DNA from: an uncultured Luminiphilus sp.
Lineage (GTDB): Bacteria; Pseudomonadota; Gammaproteobacteria; Pseudomonadales; Halieaceae
Assembly: GCA_905182485.1 (NCBI GenBank)
Contig: CAJJBO010000017.1
Location: 1 to 64,000, forward strand
Length of the DNA: 64,000 nucleotides
Reading direction: 5' to 3'
The stretch's first letter is position 1, and every line of letters begins with the position of its first letter. The notes under the pieces are model-generated. The model saw only the letters and a list, made by a program, of their open reading frames with translations. It was not told the origin of the DNA and made no database searches. A program made the position numbers and the translations under genes. This document shows, one piece after another, positions 10,194 through 19,689 of this stretch.

Positions 10194-10918
10194 TTAACGA
10201 CTAGCATTGATGCTTAATGATTCAACAATCTGCGTTGCCGTCGTGGCCGGATTGTGTGCTTGAGTAATCGATCGACCTACAACCAGATGGGTTGCCCCCG
10301 CCTCCATTGCGCCGCTAGGGGTGAACACGCGTCGCTGGTCTCCTGCATCGTCTCCCGCTTGTCGGATTCCTGGCGTCACCAACAGAAAACCAGGGCGTTG
10401 ATGCTGTGACAAAAGCGCCGCCTCCGCCGCTGAACACACCACACCATCTAACCCCACTTTTTCAGCGAGCGCAGCCAGCTCACGAACCCGATCGATCGGC
10501 TCTGGCGGATAAATTCAGCCAGATCGTCGCGCTTCTCGCCCGCCAGAACCGTTACCGCTATCAAGTAAGGACGTTTAGTAAAACCCGACAGCGCGTCCCG
10601 CGCAGCGGACATCATGCGAGACCCGCCAGAGGCGTGCACATTCACCATCCAGACACCCAATTCAGCTGCTGCCGCCACAGCACGACCCACCGTATTCGGG
10701 ATATCGTGGAACTTAAGATCCAGAAAAATCTCAAACCCCAAATCTTGCAACGCTAGGACAATACTCGGGCCGGCCGCAGTAAACAGTTCTTTTCCCACCT
10801 TTAAACGCACCATCCCTGGGTCTAGCTGTCGCGCAAGGCGGAGTGCTTCTTCTGCGGATCCATAGTCGAGAGCAACGATTAAAGGGCTGTCCAGTAAGGG
10901 CTTTTCACGGTCAGACAT
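10194..10918 (-). CDS. pyrF: orotidine 5'-phosphate decarboxylase, frameshifted
   Basis: Last step of de novo UMP synthesis. The N-terminal part holds [18 protein letters not shown] and the catalytic segment [13 protein letters not shown]. It runs to about 10450, where the frame breaks after [13 protein letters not shown]. The C-terminal part continues in another frame ([32 protein letters not shown], then [11 protein letters not shown]). Together they give the normal length of about 235 residues. The start ATG at 10918 overlaps the lapB stop by eight bases. The break lies in a conserved core enzyme, so error is likelier than decay. Confidence 0.88.
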
Positions 10919-12093
10919 GAGCATCCTGTGGCACGGCGCCTAAATAATGAATTGAATCCCAATGCCGACATCCCGGGCAACGCCAGTGACGGGATTGCCC
11001 TGTAAAGCCACAGTGATCGCAAGCGTATCCCTGCTTGTTTTGCGTCAACTGCTCGAGAATACGTCGCTCCGGTTGATCATTCTCCTCTGGCAGACCGCTC
11101 AGTAAAAGCGCAGCCGCGACAGCAACGGAAGGATTATCCGCTAAGGTCAGTCGCAAGAAATGGTCAGCTGCGGCTCGATCTTTTTCAGCTTCCAATTCGG
11201 CGGCGAGCGTCAGCGCTAACAGGGGGGCAGGTTGTTGCTCATAATAACGCTGGAGCACCGCACTGTAAGCACCCTCGCCGGCTTGATCCGCGCAAATTCG
11301 CGACAGCAAGTCCAGTAGCTCGGGCGTGCAGGTCCGGCCGCTGGCCATGATCACCTCAAAATGCCCTAGCGCCTCCTTCGATGACCCTTCCAACAGTGAC
11401 GCATTAGCCAAGCCCATGCGCGCCCGTAAGTCATTGCCATTATCGCGCAGCGCATCGTGATAGTACTGCCGCGCCGAGGATGAATCCTGCGCCGTGATGG
11501 CCGTCTCAGCCTGCTCACAAAGATAATGGCAACGCAATTGATGGACAGACTGACCATGTCCTGCCGCCAAAGGATCCTCTGACAATGACAGCGCGATCAG
11601 GTTCTCTGCGGTAACCACTGCCTCTGACCATTCGCGCTGTGCCTCGAAAACCTCGAGTAAATGTCGCTGTGCCGTCGCATTCAGGTCTGGTGACTCATCG
11701 GAAAGATCTCGCAATAGTTGCTCGGCTCTGTCATATAGACCAGCAGCGATAAAGTCACGTGCCAATTCGAGATGGACTTGATGCAGTTGCACCACCGTTA
11801 GGTGAGAGCGCGCTAATAAATTTTGATGAATACGAATGGCACGATCCACTTCTCCGCGTTTTCTCAAAACGCTACCCAGCGCAATGTGGGTATCTAAGGT
11901 TTCAGGGATATCCTGCTCGCCTCCATGCTAGTGTCTTCCTCCTCCCCGTCGAGCAAGAAATTAAACCCGCGATAAAAATGCTCACGCGTGTTGCGCGGGC
12001 ATCATCCATTCTCAAGCCGCCTCGAGCGAGTGTCCAACCTCCCGCGACAGCAAGCACTAATAGCAGTAGCAACAGCGCATTATTAGCGATCAT
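10911..12093 (-). CDS. lapB: LPS assembly protein LapB (TPR and rubredoxin-type zinc domain), frameshifted
   Basis: Membrane-anchored TPR protein that controls LpxC turnover and LPS assembly. N-terminal helix: [22 protein letters not shown] part: [18 protein letters not shown] and [20 protein letters not shown]. The C-terminal rubredoxin-like zinc site is seen as [20 protein letters not shown]. Between 11920 and 11990 the frame is lost. One frame reads [12 protein letters not shown], and the final frame resumes with [14 protein letters not shown] short part of the first TPR seems missing or garbled. The start overlaps the end of lapA by 11 bp. Confidence 0.88.
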
Positions 12094-12376
12094 CAGCGTG
12101 ACCCTTTTGCGTCTCCAACAGAAGCCGGTCGTACCGTTTACGAAGACCACGAATTGTGGCTGCGCGACGAAGCGCAATCAGCGATCCGGCCCCCAAGCCA
12201 AGCAACACACCCACCCCCAGCGCCAGCAATAACCAAATCGCGATAGACTGCTCAGGTAGTTGAAACAGCAACAAATCCAGCGGAACTGCTTGCGTGTTCT
12301 GCAACGCAAAGAGGCCTCCCGCGATAAGGGCAGAGAGAGCAAACAAGACGGTCAGACATTGTCTTAACAACCGCAT
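12083..12376 (-). CDS. lapA: LPS assembly protein LapA (DUF1049)
   Basis: 97-aa inner-membrane protein with two helices: the first near residues 8-25 (LFALSALIAGGLFALQ), the second near 44-68. A basic cytoplasmic tail follows (IALRRAATIRGLRKRYDRL). It forms the usual pair with lapB, overlapping it by 11 bp, and lies downstream of ihfB. LapA works with LapB in LPS biogenesis. Confidence 0.88.
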   Translation of the reverse strand: MRLLRQCLTVLFALSALIAGGLFALQNTQAVPLDLLLFQLPEQSIAIWLLLALGVGVLLGLGAGSLIALRRAATIRGLRKRYDRLLLETQKGHADDR

Positions 12377-12378
12377 CG

Positions 12379-12675
12379 TCAGAAGCCAGACTTAACCGCC
12401 AGATTGACTCGGTCTCGCAGCTCTTTTCCGGGCTTGAAGTGAGGGACATGCTTCGCGCGCAGATCGACCGAGTCACCCGTCCTCGGGTTACGCCCCTGGC
12501 GCGGCTCACGGTAGTGAAGTGAAAAGCTGCCGAATCCGCGGATTTCGATCCGTTCACCTGACGACAAGGTCTCTGCCATTTGGTCTATCAGTAGCTTCAC
12601 CGCCAGTTCCACATCTTTGGCACTTAACTGGCTCTGACCATCCGCCATCAACTCAATCAGCTCACTCCGGGTCAT
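12379..12675 (-). CDS. ihfB: integration host factor subunit beta
   Basis: 98-aa DNA-bending protein of the HU/IHF family, partner of IhfA. Seen: [20 protein letters not shown] at the start, then [14 protein letters not shown], the DNA-arm segment RNPRTGDSV, and [16 protein letters not shown]. The rpsA-ihfB-lapA-lapB order is the standard gammaproteobacterial one. Length and all core motifs are normal. Confidence 0.95.
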   Translation of the reverse strand: MTRSELIELMADGQSQLSAKDVELAVKLLIDQMAETLSSGERIEIRGFGSFSLHYREPRQGRNPRTGDSVDLRAKHVPHFKPGKELRDRVNLAVKSGF

Positions 12676-12783
12676 CGTTTCGTCTCTCCGTCACTTCGCG
12701 CCATTCTCGCCGACCCCAAACTTATTGACAAGTCCTTCATTTTCATGCGGTTTTAGCGCCCCACCGTCTCACGTATCACGCAT

Positions 12784-12807
12784 AAAAAAGGCCGGCAAAA
12801 GCCGGCC
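12784..12807 (-). terminator. Rho-independent terminator downstream of rpsA
   Basis: Read on the minus strand: a perfect 7-bp stem GGCCGGC, a TTTT loop, GCCGGCC and then six T. It lies 24 bases past the restored rpsA stop and before ihfB, so ihfB probably also has its own promoter in the remaining gap (12676-12783), where I see no clear box. Confidence 0.88.
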
Positions 12808-12830
12808 TTCATTAGAGAGCTCAAACAACC

Positions 12831-14503
12831 TCACTGATCGTCCATCTGCGCCTTAATCAAGTCACCAATAGTCCAGGCGATGATGATTCATCCTGCTCTT
12901 TCAAGGACGCAACGGCGTCTTTTTCGTCGTCGATGTCTTTCGCCTTGATGGACAGGCCCAAAGCCCGGCTCTTGCGGTCAACGTTGATCACCTTCGCCTC
13001 AACCGAATCGCCAACATTCAGTTCAGAACGCGCATCATCGACACGATCAAAGCTGATGTCTGCAGCCTTAAGATAGCCATCCACTTCGTCAGAGAGCTTG
13101 ATAACCGCTCCTTTAGCATCGACCTCAGTCACTTTGCCTGTCACCAAGCTGCCACGATCATTATCGCTCACGTATAAGGAGAACGCGTCCTCTTCCAACT
13201 GCTTGATGCCTAACGAAATGCGCTCGCGCTCAGGATCGATCGACAGGATCACGGTCTCGATCTCGTCACCTTTCTTGTAATTACGAACCGCCTCTTCTCC
13301 CGTCTCATTCCAGCTGATATCGCTGAGATGCACTAGGCCATCAATACTACCCTCTAGCCCGATGAAGATACCGAAGTCAGTAATCGACTTGATGCTACCG
13401 GAGATCTTGTCGCCTTTGGCGTGATCGTCAGCAAAGGCATCCCATGGATTGCGGGTGCACTGCTTGATGCCAAGCGAAATGCGTCGTCGCTCCTCGTCGA
13501 TATCGAGGACCATCACTTCGACTTCATCCCCTAATTGGACGATTTTCGATGGATGGACATTCTTATTAGTCCAGTCCATCTCCGAGACGTGAACGAGTCC
13601 TTCAACACCCTCTTCGATCTCTGCGAAACAGCCGTAATCGGTCAGGTTAGTCACTTTGGCTACGACGCGACTGCCCTCTGGATAACGACCCGTAATTTGC
13701 ACCCAAGGATCTTCACCCAGTTGCTTCAGTCCTAGTGATACGCGGTTACGCTCTCGGTCAAATTTGAGGATTTTGACATCGAGTTCTTGCCCCACTTCTA
13801 CAATTTCGCTGGGATGCTTGATGCGCTTCCACGCCATGTCGGTGATGTGTAGCAAACCGTCGACGCCGCCCAAATCGACAAACGCACCATAGTCTGTCAG
13901 GTTCTTCACCACGCCTTTGACCGATTGGCCTTCCTGAAGATTCTGCAACAGTTCTTCGCGTTCGGCGCTGTTAGCAGATTCCATCACGGCTCGACGCGAG
14001 ACTACGACGTTATTGCGCTTCTGATCGAGCTTAATAACCTTGAATTCAAGCTCTTTGCCTTCAAGGTGCGTTGTCTCTCGGATAGGACGAACATCGATCA
14101 ACGATCCAGGCAAAAACGCCCTAATCGAATCAATATCAACCGTGAAGCCGCCTTTAACCTTGCCGTTGATCACGCCGATGACCACTTCATCAGCGACATG
14201 CGACGCTTCCAGTATTTTCCATGCCTCGGCACGTTTGGCTTTCTCTCTTGATAACTTGGTTTCACCAAAACCGTCTTCGACCGTCTCGAGGGCAACTTGA
14301 ACTTCGTCCCCGATATTAAGGCTGCATTCGCCATTGGCATTAGTGAACTGATCAAGGGGGATCACCCCTTCGGATTTCAGGCCCGCGTGAACGGTCACCC
14401 ACTCGTTATCGATGTCGATGACAACACCGGTAACAATTGAACCGGGTTCCATATCGAGGGTTTGGAGGCTTTCCTCAAAGAGTTCGGCGAAGGATTCGCT
14501 CAT
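12831..14503 (-). CDS. rpsA: 30S ribosomal protein S1, frameshift near the C-terminus
   Basis: mRNA-binding ribosomal protein with six S1 domains; five or more repeats of the type [40 protein letters not shown] and [20 protein letters not shown] are visible. The first frame stops at 12857 after [10 protein letters not shown]. One frame over, the expected ending [13 protein letters not shown] runs to a TGA at 12831, so a single indel near 12875 breaks the last 15 residues. The restored length is close to the usual 555-560. A strong terminator follows. Confidence 0.95.
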
Positions 14504-14564
14504 GATGGTGTCCTACAGTAACGGGGCAACGTGCACCCCTTCCAGCTACTAGACTTAGCCGGGT

Positions 14565-15305
14565 TTATTGTCTCGACGCTTCGGCGGAGTCCAGCCGTTT
14601 CTCCGAAGCCTCTCCCATAATCGCTCTGGCGCTGACCAATTCGCACACTCGGCCTAATACCTCACCTGCAGACAACGCGGTGCTATCGAGCACGATGGCA
14701 TCGTCAGCCGGTACCAAAGGCGAAGCTGATCGAGATTCGTCCCGAGCGTCACGCTCTATAATGGCCGCCAGAAGGCGCGCGAGACTAACACTCTCCCCAC
14801 GACCCTGCAACTGATGGTAACGGCGCTCTGCTCGGGCCTCCGCACTGGCAGTCAAAAAGATTTTCAGATCAGCACTCGGAAATACAACGGTGCCCATATC
14901 TCGGCCATCGGCAACCAAGCCCGGTAATCTTGCCAGTTCCCGCTGTCTCAGTAGCAAAGCCTCGCGCACTTCCGGTAATGCGGCGACCGTCGACGCACTG
15001 ATGCCACCCTCCTCGGAGCGGATCTCACGGGTGACATCCGCTCCCGATAACCAGACGGACACGCCCTCGACGCCGGGCTGAAAGGCGACATCTAGGCTCC
15101 GGGCAACAACGGCCACTTGCTGTGCCTGATCGAGTGGGACGCCGCCGGATAAACACGCCAGCCCTACGACCCGATAGAGCGCACCACTGTCCAACAGATT
15201 CCAACCCAGAGTGTCCGCCAGGCTTTGTGCCAAGGTGCCTTTACCCGCTCCGCTTGGGCCATCCACGCAGATGACAGGCGCTTCCCCTGCAGCCGCTCCT
15301 GTCAT
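14565..15305 (-). CDS. cmk: cytidylate kinase
   Basis: Phosphorylates CMP and dCMP. P-loop VDGPSGAGKGTLAQSLA near the start, then LDSGALYR, the ADGRDMGTVVFPSADLKIFL segment and RRYHQLQGRG, all typical of bacterial Cmk. 246 residues, slightly longer than usual because of a C-terminal tail. The start overlaps the aroA stop by four bases (ATGA), so translation is coupled. Upstream of rpsA, as in most gammaproteobacteria. Confidence 0.94.
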   Translation of the reverse strand: MTGAAAGEAPVICVDGPSGAGKGTLAQSLADTLGWNLLDSGALYRVVGLACLSGGVPLDQAQQVAVVARSLDVAFQPGVEGVSVWLSGADVTREIRSEEGGISASTVAALPEVREALLLRQRELARLPGLVADGRDMGTVVFPSADLKIFLTASAEARAERRYHQLQGRGESVSLARLLAAIIERDARDESRSASPLVPADDAIVLDSTALSAGEVLGRVCELVSARAIMGEASEKRLDSAEASRQ

Positions 15306-16586
15306 GATGCCGTCACAGACAGCCGCAGACCCGCGTTAGCCGCTAATTCAGCGAACCCTGGAAACGATGTCGCGACGTGAGCGCAGTCTGTCACAATGAT
15401 GGGATCAGAGGCACGCAAAGCTGCCATCGCAAAACTCATCGCAATGCGGTGATCGTGATGCGTCGTAATCACACCGCCCGGGCCGGGTCGCCGACCACGG
15501 TGATGCCGTCTGCCAGTGGTGGCCACTGGCCCACCCATTCCGTCAGGTGGCGATGCGATCACTTTCCTTGACACGCAGCTCCTCAGCACCTCGCAGCACC
15601 GTTACGCCCTCAGCACAGGCCGCTGCCACTAAAATCGCGGGCAGTTCGTCGATGGCCAAAGGCACTTCTTCAACAGGAATATCGAGATGCAGGGGGGCAT
15701 AACGAATACGAAGATCTGCCACTGGTTCACCGCCCACGGTGCGCGCTTGACTGACTTCGATATTGGCACCCATCGCCCGCAAAATCGTAATAACCCCATC
15801 GCGGGTTGGGTTTAAGCCCACATGTTCCAGAATCAAATCCGAACCGGGCGCGATTGACGCGCCCACCATAAAAAATGCCGCGGACGAAATGTCCGCGGGA
15901 ATATCAATCTCCGTGCCACAGAGAACGCCTCCACCTGCCACACTAATCACGCCCTTTTCGCGACTGACGCTGTATCCAAAGCCCGCCAACATGCGCTCCG
16001 TATGATCGCGTGTGGGCGCGGGCTCGGTCACACTGGTGCGACCCGACGCGTACAACCCAGCAAGCAAAACACTGGATTTAACTTGCGCACTCGCAACCGG
16101 CATATCGTAATGAATACCGTCCAAAGACCCCGTCCCCTGAATATGGAGTGGCGGGCACCCTTCGCGCGAATCGATCGACGCGCCCATTTGGGTCAGCGGA
16201 TTAATGATCCTGCCCATGGGGCGGCGCAACAGAGACTCGTCTCCTGTCAGCACAGTATCAAACGACTGCCCCGCCAAGAGCCCCGCCATCAGTCGAATAC
16301 TGGTGCCTGAATTACCGAGATCCAGCGTCTTCGAGGGTGCCTGAAGGCCGCGCAGGCCCACACCCTCAATCGTCAGCCGACCGGCTTGCGGATCACTGAT
16401 TTCCTTCTCCAGCTTGCGAAAGGCCGATAGCGTCGCCAGGCCCGCCGGGCCCGCGCCGAGCACGCTCACCGAGGTGCGGCCCTCTGCAATCGCGCCGAGC
16501 ATAATCGAGCGATGCGACATCGATTTATCGCCCGGTACACGAATGCGCCCTGTGAGCTTGCCTCCCGGCGCCAAAGAAAACTGCAT
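15302..16586 (-). CDS. aroA: 3-phosphoshikimate 1-carboxyvinyltransferase (EPSP synthase), broken near residue 345
   Basis: Sixth step of the shikimate pathway. The first 347 residues are intact: RIRVPGDKSMSHRSIMLGAI, LGNSGTSIRLMAGLLAGQ, the DEL segment IDELPAILVAAACAEG, and ELRVKESDRIA. Then the frame breaks (15440-15560). Fragments of the normal continuation sit in different frames (LADGITVV, then GGVITTHHDHRIAMSFAMAA), and the stop is at 15302. Part of the middle is shortened, so this is more than one indel. In Pseudomonas aroA is fused to tyrA; here they are separate, joined as TAATG. Confidence 0.9.
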
Positions 16587-17488
16587 TAGGCGGAGGACTC
16601 CTCGTTCTTGAGAATCGGGTTTAGAATCCCATCATGCCCGCGCCGCAAGCCGCGGCAGTCGCTGAACAACGCCTCTAAAGCAACGCCGTCGCGCTCTGCG
16701 ATCAGCGTCCTCAACTGGTCATGCTCCCTCGAGACTGCATCCATTGCCTCTAATATGGCGTCTCGGTTGGCCAAAGCAATGTCGCGCCACATTATCGGGT
16801 CAGAGCCCGCTATACGAGTCATATCCCGCAAGGCACCACCACCGTGTTTCATAGGGTCTAACACGTGGCCGCCCAGCATTGCCGTTAGCGCATACGCCAC
16901 CATATGAGGCATGTGGCTGCTGGCCGCCAATGCCGCATCATGGTCAGCCACTGACATTTGCGTGACCCGCGCGCCCGCGGTCACCCAGAGCGCCTCGACC
17001 GCTGCGATCGCAGTCGACTCAGTGCCCTCCACGGGGGTCAAAATGACCTCTCGTCCTTGAAAAAGATCGCTATTCGCCGCCTGCACACCACTATTTTCGC
17101 TCCCCGCGATAGGATGCCCCGGCACAAATTTCGGGTAGAACGGCTGCGCCGCGTTAACGATGGCGCCTTTGATACTGGCCATATCAGTAACCACCGGTTG
17201 TCTCCCCTGAGTCGCGTGGGCCAGGACTTCGGGTAACAACTTTGCCGTGGCAACGGGCGGCGCACCAATGACGATCAGATCAGCCTCGCTGATCACCTCA
17301 GCTAAATCCAGCGAGAATCGATCGATCAATCCCAGTGCCTGCCCGCGCTCTAGCGAGGGCGCACGAGGCCCCCATGCGATGATTTCCGCCCCCCATTGTG
17401 ACGCCTTCAGCGCACCGGCGAGAGACCCCGATATCAGGCCCAACCCCAAAAATGCGACGACTGGATCCTGATCAAGCGAGGCCGTCAA
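16586..17488 (-). CDS. tyrA: prephenate/cyclohexadienyl dehydrogenase
   Basis: Oxidises prephenate or arogenate toward tyrosine. Rossmann motif VAFLGLGLISGSLAGAL at about residue 10, VVTDMASIKGAI, the conserved PGHPIAGSENSGV loop, VADHDAALAASSHMPHMVAY and GGGALRDMTRIAGSDPIMW. 300 residues with no chorismate mutase or ACT domain, so it is the monofunctional form. Four-base overlap with pheA upstream. A hisC-type aminotransferase, often present here in Pseudomonas, is absent. Confidence 0.92.
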   Translation of the reverse strand: MTASLDQDPVVAFLGLGLISGSLAGALKASQWGAEIIAWGPRAPSLERGQALGLIDRFSLDLAEVISEADLIVIGAPPVATAKLLPEVLAHATQGRQPVVTDMASIKGAIVNAAQPFYPKFVPGHPIAGSENSGVQAANSDLFQGREVILTPVEGTESTAIAAVEALWVTAGARVTQMSVADHDAALAASSHMPHMVAYALTAMLGGHVLDPMKHGGGALRDMTRIAGSDPIMWRDIALANRDAILEAMDAVSREHDQLRTLIAERDGVALEALFSDCRGLRRGHDGILNPILKNEESSA

Positions 17489-18585
17489 ATCGGTGCCCGA
17501 GGGTAAGAACCCAGTTTCTTCAGCATGATCGAATGCTCTTCAATTTGGGCCACCACCTCTGATAAGACGCTGTCCCCAAGATGTCCCTCACATTCGATAT
17601 AAAAAACATAGGTCCATTTTTCTGTCTTCGAAGGTCGCGAGTCAATGCGAGTCAAACTGATACCTCTGTCCTCAAAGGGTCTGAGCAACCCCAGTAACGC
17701 ACCAGGACGATTGCGTGCAGACACTAACAAAGACGTTTTGTCGTGACCACTTGGCGGCACTGTCTCTCGACCTAAGACTAAAAATCGGGTGGTGTTATTC
17801 GAACTGTCCTGAATAGCACTCGCCAGTTGAGTGAGCCCATAAAGTGTCTCAGCGAGTTCCCCAGCAATCGCCGCTGTATCGCTCGACTGGCTCGCTCTGC
17901 GCGCCGCTTCACCATTACTCGCTACCGCTTCTCGAGCAACATGGGGCAAATGGCTGTCTAACCACTGACGGCATTGACCCAAGGCCTGCTCATGTCCCAT
18001 CACTAATGTCAGCGACTCCAGTGACACCCCCTTTGCTGACAGCAGGTGATGCACGACGGGCAATTCGATTTCTCCGCTGATTTGCAGCGGTGACTCGAGG
18101 AAACAATCTAAGGTTTGCCCCACCATACCCTCTGTTGAGTTTTCCACCGGCACCACGCCAAAGTCACAAGCCCGCTCCTCAACCTGTCGAAATACCTTGT
18201 GAATACTCGCCTGCCCTTCTGGAATCGCCGACTGACCAAAATGCTTCAAGGCGGCTGCTTGAGAGTAGGTTCCCTCTGGCCCCAGAAATGCAACAGACAG
18301 TGGCTGCTCCAGCGCCAGACAGCTGGACATCACTTCTCTAAAAATAGACGCCACGTGATCACTGGCAAGTGGGCCAGGATTGCGCTCTTGGATCGCGCGT
18401 AAGACCTGCGCCTCGCGCTCAGGTCGATAAAATTGAGGCAGTTGTTCTCCTGGCAGAGTCGCCTTCAATTTCACCTCTGCTACTTCTTGTGCGCAACGCG
18501 CTCGCGCACTGACCAGATCCAGCAACTGCGTATCGATGTCATCGATACGATCTCGAATTTTGCCTAGCTCGTCTTCAGGGCTCAT
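17485..18585 (-). CDS. pheA: bifunctional chorismate mutase/prephenate dehydratase
   Basis: P-protein of phenylalanine synthesis, 366 residues. The N-terminal AroQ chorismate mutase (IRDRIDDIDTQLLDLVSARA) ends near residue 90. The prephenate dehydratase domain begins at VAFLGPEGTYSQAAALKHFG and carries VPVENSTEGMVGQTLD. The C-terminal ACT domain has SARNRPGALLGLLRPFEDRG and the regulatory SRPSK. Feedback control by phenylalanine is expected from the ACT domain. All domains look intact. Confidence 0.94.
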   Translation of the reverse strand: MSPEDELGKIRDRIDDIDTQLLDLVSARARCAQEVAEVKLKATLPGEQLPQFYRPEREAQVLRAIQERNPGPLASDHVASIFREVMSSCLALEQPLSVAFLGPEGTYSQAAALKHFGQSAIPEGQASIHKVFRQVEERACDFGVVPVENSTEGMVGQTLDCFLESPLQISGEIELPVVHHLLSAKGVSLESLTLVMGHEQALGQCRQWLDSHLPHVAREAVASNGEAARRASQSSDTAAIAGELAETLYGLTQLASAIQDSSNNTTRFLVLGRETVPPSGHDKTSLLVSARNRPGALLGLLRPFEDRGISLTRIDSRPSKTEKWTYVFYIECEGHLGDSVLSEVVAQIEEHSIMLKKLGSYPRAPI

Positions 18586-18609
18586 AGCATTTCCCCTTAC
18601 CCGCCTTAA

Positions 18610-19689
18610 TTATCCGTGGCGCTGCTCAAAATGCCGCAAGAAATCGCACAAAGCATCGACCGATGCCTCATCAACCGCATTGTAAAGGCTCGCTCTCATA
18701 CCACCGACCGATCGATGGCCCTTTAAATTCAGTAATTGGGCCGCGTCAGCTTCTTGTAAAAACACGTCGTCCAGCACAGCTTCTGCGAGTGTAAAGGGCA
18801 CATTAATCAACGATCGGCTCTTCACCTCAACGGGATTACTAAAAAAATCACTGGCATCAATCAAGTCATAGAGCTTGCCCGCCTTGCGGCGATTGATCTC
18901 TTCTATGGCCGTCAATCCCCCAAGTTCTTCTAGCCAGTCAAACACCAAGGCCGCCAGATAAATGGCAAAGGTGGGTGGCGTGTTATGCATGGAATCGTTA
19001 TCGGCAGCATTCTGCCAGTTCATTGTTGAAGGCGTCTCGGAGCGAGCTCGGCCCAGTAAGTCGCGCCGCACGATCACCACGGTGAGTCCCGCGGGGCCTA
19101 TATTTTTTTGGGCCCCCGCGTAAATCACCCCAAACTGATCCACATCGATAGGCTGAGACAAAATGGTAGACGACATATCGGCCACCAATGGCACCTCCGA
19201 CTCAGGCACATAAGAAAATGCCAAACCCCCAATCGTCTCGTTGGGACAGTAATGCAGATAAGCCGCCGACGGATCTCGTTGCCATTCAGACGCCTCGGGA
19301 ACCGTCGTAAACTTTTGATCAGCTGAGCTTGCGACAAGATTGACCGGCGAGTATCGCTCACCTTCGGCATGGGCTTTTTTAGACCACTGACCCGTCACAA
19401 CTTGATCAATCACCTGCCCAGCAGCACTTAAATTGAGCGGCACTGCAGAAAACTGTGCAGAAGCGCCCCCCTGCAGAAACAAAACTGCGTAGTCATCTGA
19501 AATCGCTAAAAGCCGGCGCAGGGTGGCCTCAGCGTGCTTCGCCACGGCCACAAATTCTCGGCTTCTGTGACTCACCTCCATCACCGACACGCCCAAACCT
19601 AACCAATCGGTCATCTCTGCTCGAGCTCGGTTCAGTACCGCTAAGGGTAACGCTGCGGGTCCAGCGCAAAAATTGTGGGCGCGACTCAC
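18610..19689 (-). CDS. serC: phosphoserine aminotransferase
   Basis: PLP enzyme of serine (and pyridoxal phosphate) synthesis, 359 residues. HNFCAGPAALPLAVLNRA at the start, EVSHRSREFVAVA, LFLQGGASAQFSAVPLNL, and the PLP-lysine segment VIYAGAQKNIGPAGLTVVIV. The ending is GHRSVGGMRASLYNAV. Intact. The start overlaps the gyrA stop by four bases. Confidence 0.94.
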   Translation of the reverse strand: MSRAHNFCAGPAALPLAVLNRARAEMTDWLGLGVSVMEVSHRSREFVAVAKHAEATLRRLLAISDDYAVLFLQGGASAQFSAVPLNLSAAGQVIDQVVTGQWSKKAHAEGERYSPVNLVASSADQKFTTVPEASEWQRDPSAAYLHYCPNETIGGLAFSYVPESEVPLVADMSSTILSQPIDVDQFGVIYAGAQKNIGPAGLTVVIVRRDLLGRARSETPSTMNWQNAADNDSMHNTPPTFAIYLAALVFDWLEELGGLTAIEEINRRKAGKLYDLIDASDFFSNPVEVKSRSLINVPFTLAEAVLDDVFLQEADAAQLLNLKGHRSVGGMRASLYNAVDEASVDALCDFLRHFEQRHG

